Assembly (NCBI GenBank): GCA_902806565.1
Contig: CADCXA010000024.1
Span: 744,001 to 808,000 of the forward strand
DNA length: 64,000 nt
Direction: 5' to 3'
From: Hypoxylon rubiginosum
Lineage: Eukaryota > Ascomycota > Sordariomycetes > Xylariales > Hypoxylaceae
Part shown: piece after piece, positions 45,711 through 57,973 of the stretch
Position numbering within the stretch: the first letter of the stretch is position 1
Layout: each line of letters opens with the position of its first letter
Program-made: the position numbers and the translations under genes
The notes under the pieces: generated by a model
Database searches by the model: none
Told to the model about the DNA's origin: nothing
Seen by the model: the letters and a program-made list of their open reading frames with translations, nothing else

Positions 45711-46647
45711 CTGCGGGGTGACCTTATTAAATTTAATAATAGTTTTATATTTAAATATATTGTTTTTTTAAATAGGTTTATATTATTTAATTATAGTTAT
45801 AATTATAATAATAATTTAATTATAATAATAATTTAAAATAATATTAAAAAAAAATTTTATAATAAATTAAAAAATCGTATATAAATTTATAAAATATAAA
45901 TATAAAAATATTTATATTTATATTAATTTATAATTTATAATTTATAATTTATAATTATATAAATTTAAATTTAAAATTTATAAAATTATAAAATTATAAA
46001 TTTTATTATTATATTATAAAAATTATAATATATATTATATAATAATAATTATATTTTTTATTTTAATATATATAAATATTTAAAGCTTTTTTTTATATAT
46101 ATATATATAATAATTATTTTAAATATAATATATAGTTTTTTTAAATATTTTATATATATAAAATTTTAATAATAATTAATTTTAAAAATAAAATTATAAG
46201 TTTTAATTATTATATTAAATTTATAAATATTATAATAATTATAATAATTTAAATATATTATTAAAAAAATATAAATATTTTAAAAAATAATAATATTAAT
46301 TTAATAATAATAATAATAATTATATTAAATATTAAAAAAAATAATAAGTTTTAATTATTATATTAATATTTTAATAAAATTATAATAATTATATTAAAAA
46401 CCTTTTTTTTTTTATTAATATATATATAATATATATATAATTTATATTTAAAAATTTAATAATATTTTTATTTTTTTTAAAATTTATTTTTATATATTAA
46501 TAAACTTTTAATTTTAAACACGTGTTTTTTTATATATAATATAAAAAAAATTTATTAATTTAATATTAAAATAAATAAAAATTATATTTAAAATAAAAAA
46601 TTTAATTTAAAAATATATATTAATATTATTATAATTATAAAAGTTAA

Positions 46648-46652
46648 ATAAA
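46648..46652. repeat. Left 5-bp target-site duplication (ATAAA)
   Basis: ATAAA immediately outside the left 170-bp repeat matches the five bases immediately outside the right one. Five bases is a normal Ty3 or Ty1 integrase footprint. In A+T-only DNA a five-base match by chance is not rare, so it supports the element call but does not prove it. Confidence 0.55.
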
Positions 46653-46822
46653 TATAAAAGTTTAAATATATATAAAACTTGTTTTATTAAAAATTTAAAG
46701 TTATAATTAATTATTTAAAGTTTTATAAGTTTTAATTATTTAAATAAATTAATTTTAAAATATATTTTATTTTAATTTTTAATATATTTTATTAATATAA
46801 TAAGTGTTTTTAACGTTTATTA
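46653..46822. repeat. Left 170-bp direct repeat (putative LTR)
   Basis: Aligns without gaps to 56756-56925, identical at 161 of 170 positions. All nine differences are C/T or G/A transitions. Similarity stops sharply at both ends with transversion mismatches, which marks true repeat borders and not general A+T likeness. Confidence 0.8.
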
Positions 46823-49800
46823 TTTTTTTTTTAATAAAAAAAAAAAATAATATTTTTATTATTTATTATTATTTTTTCTTTAATATTATTAAGTAATATT
46901 ATTAATAATAAATATTATTAATATATTAAGTTTTTTTTTAAAATAAATTAGATTTTTAATAATAGTTTTAGTTTTTATTTATATTTAATTAATAGTAATT
47001 AATAAAATTTATATATATTTATTAATATTTTTTAATATATAAATATTATTAATTTATTATTTAATTATTTCTTTAATTTATATTTTTATTATTTTAATTT
47101 CTTTTTAAACTTTTTTTATTATTTTAATAATATTATTAATATTATTATATCTTAGTTTTATAACTTTTAATATATTTTTTATATTATTTTTACTTTTTTT
47201 AATTATCTATAAAATCTTATTCCTTAATTTTTTAATAATTTTATTTAAAAAAATAATAATTAAATTAACGTTTTATAACTTAATAATTTATTATTACTAA
47301 AAGATTTAATTAAAATAAAAAACTTAAATATTAGTTATTATAATAACCTAAGAATTTTAATTATTAATATTAATATATTTTTTTTTAATAAATTAAAATT
47401 TCTACTATTATTAAAAAATTTAATTATTAATATTAATATTTTTTTTTTTAATAAATTAAGTTTTTAATGATTTTAATTTAAGTAATTAATTATTTATAAT
47501 TAATTATTATTATTTAAAAATTTATTAATTAATATTAATTTTTTTTATTTTTATTTTATTAATATTTTAATTAATTAATTAAAAATTATTATTTTAATTA
47601 ATTGTTTTATTATTTATATAATTTTATAATAAAAAACCTAGTGGTTAATTTCCTTATTATTTAACTAAAAATTAAATATAATTTATTAAAAGTTATTAAA
47701 ACTTAGGTATTTTAACGTGTGTTTTTAATTATATTATTTAAATTAATTTAACCTAAAAAAATAATCGCTTAATTTTTTAAAATATTATATTAATATTTTT
47801 ATAAGTATTTTTATTAATTTAAATAACTTTTAATTAATTAATATTAAAAATTTTTAATTATTAATAGTTGTTTTTTATAAACTTATTAATGTTTTATTTA
47901 AATTAATTCTTAAAATAAATATAGTTTTTTAAAAAATTAATAAAACGTTTTATTAATAAAAATATATTTAACTATTATTATTAATTTAATTTAATTAATT
48001 TTTCCTATATATTTTACTATTAAATTTATAGTTTTATTAAAAATATTTTATATATTTTTTATTAATATTTTAAGTTTATAATTATATTAAGTTCTTTTTT
48101 AATATTAAAATAAAAAAAGTTTTAATTAGTTTTAATAAAACTACGTTTTTAAGAATTTATCTTAATTTTAACGTTTATTTTTTTAAAATTTCAAGTTATT
48201 TTTAGTTATTTATTAACGTAATTTAAATTATTATTAATAATAATTATAATATTTTAATTAAACGTGGGCGTTATTTATTATTTTTTTTAATTATAATTTA
48301 AAAATTTCTTTAAAAAATTAATTTATTTTAAATTTACGTTATTAATATTATTATTATTATTATTTATATTAAATATAATATTATTATTAAAAATTTTAAA
48401 TTTAACTTTTTTAATTATTTTATTTTTATTTTAAGCGTTAAATTTAGTTTTTATTATAATATTATTATTAATAAGCTTTTTATTAACGCTTATAATTTTT
48501 TTAATAGTAAAAATAACGGAAATATTATAGTTAAAATTAAGTTTAATAAATTATTTAAAAAAACCACTTAAAATAACGTTTAAGTTTTTAGTTATAAATG
48601 TAATATTAATATTAAATATAAATTAATAAAATATAAAATTAATTATATTTAAAAAAACGTTAATAAATATATTTAAAAATTATATTATTTTAAATAACAA
48701 GTAATTTATTAATTTATTAATAAATATAAATAAGTTTTTTATAGTTAAATTTAACATTTTATTATTTTTATTAATTTTTATTTCTTTTTTAATTTCTTTA
48801 ATTATTTTATAAAAATATTAAAACGTTATTATTTTTAAAACTAAGCGCTTAAATATTATAATAATAAATAAATTTATTATATAAATTATTTTTAATAATA
48901 TTTTAATTAAATAATTTATTAAATAAAATATTTAAATAATATTTTAATTAAAAAAATATATATAAATATATTTAACTATAAATAAAATAATAAAAAAAGG
49001 AAAATTAAATATATAAAAACTAACTAAAAAAAAAATTTTATAAAAAAGAAAAAAAAAAAGAAAATAGTTTTACTAGTTATTTATATTTATATATTAATAA
49101 AATTAAATATATATATATTTTTTTTAATATATATTACTAGTAAATTTAAATATATATATGTTTTTTTAAATAATATATATACTTTTTTAAATAATATATA
49201 TATTATTTATATATGTTATTTTTAAATAAGGAAATTATTAAAATATATATTTTTATTAAAATCTTATAAATATTCTAACTAATTAATTTAGTTTTTATAA
49301 AATTAATATCTAGATATTAATTTTAAATATAATATTTATAATTTTAATAACTTTAAAAGTGTTTTTTAATTTAACAGTTAGTTAAAATTATTTTAAAGTG
49401 ATTTTAATATTATTTTATTTAAGTTGGTTATTATTTTATATAAGTTTAGTTTTTTTTATAATTAATTAAATTTTTAAAATATTAATATTTTTTTTTAAAC
49501 TTTTAATTTTTAAGTTATTAACATTTAATAAATTAGTTTTATTATAAATATTAATAAGTTTTATTATATTTTACATTAAAATTTATTTTAAATACTATTA
49601 ATTATAAATTTATAAATAGCTTTTTTATTTAATTATATATTTTAAAGTTAGTTAGTTTTTTTATTTATTTATATATTAATTAAATAAAGTTTTTATTTTA
49701 TAAAAAATTTAGTTATTATTATTATTTTTAATTATAATTTTTTTTAGTTATAAAATATAACATTTATATAGATTTTTATTTTATAGGATTTAATAAAATT

Positions 49801-52800
49801 ATATTATTAAAATAACCTTATAAATTTATTAATATAATAAAATATTAATTTTATATATTAATTTATTAATTTTTTAAATAATAAATAATAAACTTATATA
49901 TTAAATTAACCACTTTTTTAACGGCTTTTTAAAGAGATAATATTTTTTATATAATTATAAATAAACTATTTCTTTTTTATTAAAAGAAATCAGGTTATAT
50001 TTAATATTATATTTAGTTTTAATATTTATAACTATAAAATTAATTATTATTTTAACTTTTTTTTAATAAACTTATTTTAAAATATTTAAGTTAATAAAAT
50101 TAATAAAAACTTTAAATATAAAAATTATATTTTAAAATTTAAATCTATAGATTATTTTATTTAAAAATCTATTAAAAACAAACAATTTAATATTATTTAT
50201 ATTATATTATAAAGCTAAAATTATATTAATTTATAATATTATAAATATTATTAAATAATAATAATAAATTATAATCTCTATATTTTAATTTTTTTATTTA
50301 AATTAACTATTAATCTAAAAATATTAAATAATTAATATTATTAATAAAGATTTTAATCTGGTAAATATAATTTATTAAAACTTAAATATAAACTTAAGGT
50401 TTTTATTTAAAATAATTTTAATTAATATCCTTTAATTTAAAAGTTATAATATTTATAATATTAATATTTTTTATTTTTTTATTATATATATAATATTTCT
50501 AAAAATTAATAAAACTTTTTTATTAAATTTATAAATAATAACTATTAATATGTTAAATATTATATATTTTAATACCACTTAGAAATTTTTTTTTAATAAA
50601 ATTAATAATAATTTAATTATAAAGTTTTAAACTATTATATAAAAAAAAATAATTAGTAATTTAATTGGTTTAAGTTTTTTTAAAAGTTTAAATTTATTTA
50701 TTTTATTTTCCTAGTATTTAAAATAGAATTAAATATATTCCTTGATTTTTTATAATATATTTTAAATTAATATACTTTTTAAATCTTAAATTATATGTTT
50801 AAAATTAAAATAATGTTTATAATTATATATTATTTTAAATAGTTTTTTTATATATATTAAAAAAAAATATAAGTATTAATATTTTATATAATTAATATAA
50901 TATATTAAATTATCTAGTAAAATATATTTATATTATTTAATAATATTTTTTTTGTTTTTTTTAACATTAAAAAAAATTTAATATAATTATTATAATTTTT
51001 TATTATAGTTATATTTAGTAATAATTTTTATTTTAAAGTTTTTATTAATTTTAATTTTAATAATATAATAATTAAAATTATTAATTATATTATTAAGTTT
51101 TAATTTTATAATATTATTTTTTTTTTCTAGTTTATTAAAATATCTTTAATTAATAAATATAATAACGTGTTTAAAATAAGGTTTAAATAACTTAATATAT
51201 AATATATATTTAGTTAATATTAAAAAAAAAATATTAAAATAATTATTAATTAGTTATTTATTTTATTAATATTTATTATTTTAAGGTTAATATAATTTAT
51301 AATATTTTTTATAACAATATAATTAATTAATATTATAATTAATTTAATATAAAATTAAAATTAAATTTTATATTAATAATAAAACTAAATTAAGTAAGTA
51401 ATTTTAAACTTTATAATATTATATTTCGTTTTAATTTTAATTAAAACTTTAAATAAATATATTATTAATTAAACTTTATTTAATATTATATTCCTTTGAT
51501 TTTAATTGTTATTATAATAAAAAATTATTATATTAAAGCTTTTTTTTTTAAAAATATTTATTTTAATAAATATTATATTATTAAAATTTTAATATATTAA
51601 ATAACTAAGTTTAATAAACTAAAACTATAAAATTTTAAATAATTTTAACTTAAATTTAATTAACTGGAAAAATATCTTAGTTATATATCTTTTTTTAATA
51701 AAAAATATAAATAATAATATCTTATTTTTACATTTTTTAACCAGTAATATTATTTTTTAAATTTATAATAGTTTGGTTTTTTAAATATATTAAAAGATAT
51801 ATTTATATAAAAAAATTAATAACTTAAAATAAATTTTAAATATAATAAAAGTTATTAATATTTTAATTTTCCTTAATATTTTAATATAGTTTATAATTAT
51901 TATAATTTTAAATTTATTTATTATAAATCTAAATAATTTAATAAAAAAATAACTAAAAAAGGATTTTTTAAATAATAACGCTAATTTAATTTTAAAATAT
52001 ATTTAAAAAACTTTTTTAAAATAATATAAATGTTTTTTTTTAAAATTATTAAAAATAATAATATTATTTATATAAGTTTTAATAAACTTTTTAAATAATA
52101 AAAGCTATTAATCTATAAAATGTTAAATAAATACTAGTAAATTTTAAAAACCTATAAAATAAATATTAAATATTTTTAATTCCTTTAAAAAAACCACTAT
52201 TATTTTATATTAATAACGTATAATTATTAAAAGTTAATAAAAAAATACTAAGTTATTAATAATATTAAAAATTCTTTTATTTTTTATATATTATATAATT
52301 TCTTTTTATTATAATAAAAAATAAATATTAAATAATATATTTTTATTAAATACTTTAAAATTAATTATTATATAACTTTTTTTATAATTATTAACTATTT
52401 TTTATATAATAAAATAAAAATAAATAAATAAAGTTGGTTTTTTTATTTATTTTATTTTACCCTTTTTATATAATTTATTAAAAATCTTATTAAAAAATTC
52501 TTAATTTTTAATATTTAAAAAATAGATTCTTTTTAATTTATATTTATCTTATTAATTTTTAATAAAATTTATTATTATTTTTTTATTTTTTAATATTTTT
52601 ATTATACTTTTATTATTTTAAATATTATATTTATTAATTAATATATTTAATTTTTTAATAAATAAAAAATTATTATTAATATAATAAATATTTTATTTAA
52701 ATATAATTATTAGTATATTTTTAAGTTTAATTATATTTAAAAATAATATTATAAATTTTATATAACCTTTTTTTTTAATTTTAAAACTTTTTTATATATT

Positions 52801-54212
52801 TTTTATAATCGCTAAATTAAATTTAAATACCTTTTTTAAATTTACTAATATATTAAATTTTATAAAAAAAAAATCAGTTTTATTAATAAAATTAATATCT
52901 TTAACTATTATTTAAATTATATTAACCTTTTTTTATATTATTTTAATATAATTTTTATTTAAAATTTTATTTATATAACTTAATTTTTATTTTTAACTAA
53001 TTAATATTAATTAATTAATATAGTTAATATAAACTATTATTTTAATAAAATCTATAATATAAATATTATATATTATTTTTAATAATATTAAAATAAATAT
53101 ATAATCGTAGTTTTTATTTAATTTAATATAATAAATTAAAATTAACTTAATGGTTTTTAATAAAATAATAATATATTATATAATTATAACTTATTTTTTA
53201 TTATTATATTTTTAATAAAATTAAATTAATATTTTAATAATAAAATAAAATTTTAAGGTTATATATTTATATAAATAATTAAATATAATATTATATTTAT
53301 TATAAAACTTATTATTAAATAATAAATTTAATATTAAATATCCGTTATAAATTTATACCTTTATTTTAATTTATATTAATTATTATATTTTATTATAATA
53401 ATTAATAATAAAATTAATTATAAATTTTATTTTTTTTATTATAAATATTTTATTAATTATTTTATTTATAATAATTAGTTTTTTTAATTTAAATATATTA
53501 TATTTTTTAATAAACTTATTAAGTTAAACTTAATTTACTATATAATAAAATACTTTACTATTAATATATAATATTAACTTTTTATTATTATTTAATATAT
53601 TAATTTTTAAAAAAAAATATCATATTAATATATTATTATAAACTTTTAATATTAACACCATGTTAATTATTTTAATATTATTAATAATTAAAACTTTATT
53701 TTATAAAAATTTATTATTAAATTATATTAAATCTATAAAAAAAATATTAAATATATTTTTTATAATAAGTTTTTTATATATTAATTTTAATTATTTAAAT
53801 TTAAACAAATTATTAAATTAAAACTTATATAATTTATATTTTTTTAGTTTAAATAATATATAGAAATTAATAAAAACATATTTAAAATATTTATTATAAA
53901 ATTTAAATATTTTTTTATATTTAAAATATATTTTTTTTTTAATATTTATATTATTTATTTATTAAAACGTTAAATAATTAAAATTATTATTAAAATTCTT
54001 ATTTATCTTTTTAAAATTATTTATTATAATATAGTTATTTATTTTAAACGTATTTTTTTTTTTTTTTAATTAAAATTATCTTATTTATATATTATTTTAT
54101 TAATAATATAACTATTTTTTTTTTTACCGGTGCGAATTTATCGGCATTAATAATACTTTAAAAATTAATGGTTTTTTTAATAATAACAAACGTGGGGCCT
54201 ATTAAAATTATA

Positions 54213-54342
54213 ATAAAAATAATTTAAATTACTATAAAAATAATTTAAATTACTATAAAAATAATTTAATTTACTTTTAAAATAATTTAATTTACTATAA
54301 AAATAATTTAATTTATTATAAAAATAGTTTAATTTATTTTTA
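54213..54342. repeat. 21-bp tandem array inside the A+T island
   Basis: About six copies of a 21-bp unit, nearest to ATAAAAATAATTTAAATTAC plus T, with single-base variation. One unit has an extra TTT and one lacks three bases, so lengths stay multiples of three. This suggests a former coding heptapeptide repeat. It follows the least-mutated patch of the island (about 54127-54200, with CCGGTGCGAA and CGTGGGGCC). Confidence 0.75.
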
Positions 54343-56755
54343 ATATTATTATATTTATTATTTTTATTTTTAGTTTTATTATTTTTACTTTTAATAAAAT
54401 AATTATTAATATATTTTTTTTTATTTTAATAACTTTTATTATAAAAATTTCTTTAAAAAACATTATTAGTTAAATTTATATTATTATTTAATATTTCTTA
54501 ATTTAAAATAACTTTATTAAAATTACTAAAAAAAACATTAAATTAATTAATAATTATTTTATTAAATAATATTAAATTTTTAATAAATTATTTATTAATA
54601 TTTATTTTTAACGTTAGGTTTTTTTTTTTAAACACCAGGAAATTTAATTATTATATTTTTTAATATTAGTTTAAATAAATTAAATAATTATTAAAATTTA
54701 TATTTATTAATATAATTATTATTAAAATAAATTACTTATTTAAAACTTAATAAATAAAATTAGTTTAAATATTAGTTTTTATTAAATTAATTATATAATA
54801 AAATTAAATTAATTTTATTACTTAAGTTTATATATTTTTATTCTAAAAATAATTTTATTTTATATACTTAATATTTTTAATTTTTTAAAAAACTTTAAAT
54901 TTTAATATTTTAAATTATATAAATAACTTTTTTATATAATAAATTAAATTATTTAATATAATTTAACGTTTAATAAAAAAAAGTTAAATAATTTATTAAA
55001 TTATAATTTTACCATGGTATAATTTATAAATTTAACTTTAAATTTTTTTTTATTTAACGTTATTAATATTAACAACTTATTATATTATTTTAATAAAAAA
55101 TTAAATAAAATAATAAATTATTTCCTTATTAAAATAAATAATTTTATTTTTTTTATATAACTTAAAATAATTTAAATAAAAATAACTAATATTTATAAGT
55201 TTTTAATTATTAAAATCTTATTTATATTAAATAATAATATATTAAACTTATTAATTTTAAGTAATTTTTTTTATTATAACGTTAAATAATTTAATTTATA
55301 TATTATTATATATAATATTAATTATTATTATATATTAATTAATTTTATATTAAACTTTTACATTAAAAGTAAAATTAATAAGCTTTAAATTTATAAGATT
55401 TTTATTAAAAGTTAATAAGCTTAGTTTTTTTTTTAATATATTAATAAATATATTATTAATTAATAAATATTTATTAAAAAATTAATTTAATATATTTTTA
55501 ATTAATAATAAATTATTATTTTTATTTATATAAGTTATTTTTTATAATATAATTAATATTAAATATATTTATATTAAAATTAAAATCAATAAATTAATAG
55601 TTTAAATTAACATGTTAATATAAATAAATTTATTAAATATCTAACGAATTTATTTAAATAAAATATAAAAAATAATTAATAGTAAAAATATATATTAATA
55701 ATAAATTATTTTTAATTTATTTTATATTATTTAAAATAATTAATGTTTTTTTTATATTAATATAATTAAGTATTTATTAATATTTATTTATAGTAAAATT
55801 TAAATATTAAAAATATTAATAATTAAGTTTTAAATTTTCCTTAAAAAGTTAAATAAAAATATAATAATAACTTTAATTTATAAATTTAATAATATTTTAT
55901 AAAATATATTAAAATTAATTTTAATAATAAAAGTTAATAATTAATTAATTACGTATAAAAACATTAATATTAATTTAATTAATAATAATTTTAATAAAAT
56001 ATATAAAATATATAAAATTGTTTTTTTTTTATACTTAAATAAGTTATTAATTAACTAAAACTTAAAACTTTTATATAAATTAAAACGTAAAATTAATAAA
56101 AAAGTTTTAAAAATTTAATAAAAAAAATAAAATACTATTAATAAAAATAATTTTAAAAATATTAAAATTATTATAATTAATAAAATTATTAAAAAAGAAT
56201 TAATAATATTAAAAAATATAAAATTAATATATTAAATAGTTTTTAAAAATACTTTTTAAAATTTATAAATGTTTATTATTTATTTAATATTAAATATTAG
56301 TTATAACTTTATTAAATTTTAAGTGGTTTTTATATTTTTTAATAGTTTTTTTAACTATATTTTTAATAAATTTAATATTTAAATATAAAAAAAAATTTAA
56401 TTAACGTTTTATTTAAATAATTTTTATATTATAAAAATATATTATAATATTATTAAAAATTTAATAATTAATTAAATATTTTCTTGTTTAAATAATATAA
56501 ATTTAATAAAAAAATAAAAGTTTTTATTAATTAAAATTAAAATTAATTATAATTAAAATAAAAAAAAGTAAAATAAATAAATATAATAAGTTATTTATTT
56601 TAAAATTATTTTAAAAACTCGCCTTATAAATAAAAAAATTTTTATATAATAATAATATATTTTATAAAAAAAATAAAATTAATTAATTAAAATTAAAATT
56701 AAATTAATATAATATAATTAAAATAAGGTTTTAAATAAATAAAAATATTATTAAT

Positions 56756-56925
56756 TATAAAAATTTAAGTATATATAAAACTTATTTTATTAAAAATCTA
56801 AAGTTATAATTAATTATTTAAAGTTTTATAAACTTTAATTATTTAAATAAATTAACTTTAAAATATATTTTATTTTAATTTTTAATATATTTTATTAATA
56901 TAATAAGTGTTTTTAATATTTATTA
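56756..56925. repeat. Right 170-bp direct repeat (putative LTR)
   Basis: Partner of the left repeat, 10.1 kb away. Substitutions run both ways (five or so sites keep C or G here where the left copy has T or A, and the reverse), showing each copy was hit independently by the same mutational process. Confidence 0.8.
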
Positions 56926-56930
56926 ATAAA
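56926..56930. repeat. Right 5-bp target-site duplication (ATAAA)
   Basis: Matches the five bases just left of the left repeat. See the left copy for the caution about chance in A+T-only sequence. Confidence 0.55.
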
Positions 56931-57973
56931 TTAAAATTTTAATTATTTATAAATATTAATATTATTAAAATATAATATTTAAAATTTTAAAATATTTTAA
57001 AAAATATTATATATTTAAATTATTTAAAAAAAAAACTATAAATTAATAACTAATTATATATATAATTATATTATTATTTTAATTTATTAATTTTTTTATA
57101 TAAAATATAAAAATTTAATTAATTAATTAATTTTTATTTATTTAATATATATTATATATTATATTTTTTATATAATTAAATTAAAAAAATAATAAATTAT
57201 AAAATAAATAAAATTAATAATAAATAATATAAAAAAATAATTAATATTTATAAAATTTTATAAAAACTATAAAAATAAATTAATTATTAGTTTTTTTAAT
57301 AATAAATATATAATATAAAATTATTTAAATTATTTTAATAAATAAATAATTAAATTTTTATTTAAATAATATTAATAAAATTTTATAAATTTATAAATAT
57401 ATATTAAGTTTTTTATATTTATTATAATATAAATTATAATATAATTATATAATAAGTTAAATAAAAGTTTTTTTATTTTTTTTTAAAATAATTTTTTAAT
57501 AAAATATAATAATATAAACTTATAATTTTATATAAATAATTTAAAATAAAATATATAATTTTTATATAAAAATAATAATTTATTTATATAAAATAATATA
57601 TTAATATATAAATTATAATAAATAATAACTTAGTTTAAAAATTATAAAATAAAATTTTTAAAATAACTTATTTATTTATTAAATTTAAATTTAATTAAAT
57701 ATATATAATAAGTTTTTAAAAAAAAATTAAATAAATTAATTTTTAATTTTTTTTATTTAAAAAATAATAAAATAAATTATAAAATTATAAAAAACTATAA
57801 ATAATAAATTAATTATTAAATTAATATAAAATATAATATATTAATTTATTATTATATATTAAATAAAAAATTAATATATAAAATATTAATTCTTATTTAA
57901 TTATTTATATTTTAATATATTTAAATAATTAATATTTTTTATTTTTAATTTTTAATTGTTATTTTAATTTAAA

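Larger units (their letters stand above)
46653..56925 (-). mobile_element. Dead LTR retrotransposon, RIP-inactivated
   Basis: Two equal 170-bp direct repeats bound 10.27 kb and are flanked by a matching 5-bp duplication. Both begin and end with TA, as a TG...CA LTR would after C-to-T change on both strands. No reading frame survives, so gag and pol cannot be shown. The minus orientation is a guess from two clues: a T-run just inside the left repeat (a polypurine tract on the minus strand, next to a 3' LTR), and a 21-bp in-frame tandem array 2.4 kb from the right repeat, where gag would lie. LTRs of 170 bp are short for an element of this size, so an internal nested insertion is also possible. 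Confidence 0.6.
45650..57973. mobile_element. RIP-mutated A+T island, 12.3 kb
   Basis: Composition falls abruptly to almost pure A+T: four 60-base lines I counted held 0, 4, 6 and 2 G+C, about 5%. No open frame of 60 codons exists anywhere in it, while ordinary DNA on both sides has many. Remaining cytosines are mostly in CT, CG or CC, and CA is rare. That is what repeat-induced point mutation leaves, since it turns CpA to TpA. The island contains a paired-repeat LTR element (46653-56925). The outer parts (45.65-46.65 and 56.93-57.97 kb) are equally mutated and presumably belong to an older element into which it inserted. Origin as transposon DNA is inferred; the coding sequence is too degraded to name. 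Confidence 0.88.

Noticed and set aside
45650..57973. A+T island as a mitochondrial DNA insertion or a centromere
   Set aside because: Mitochondrial DNA would retain long reading frames or tRNAs. The paired repeats, transition-only differences and 12-kb size fit a RIP-inactivated transposon better than a full centromere, though centromeric use cannot be excluded from sequence alone.
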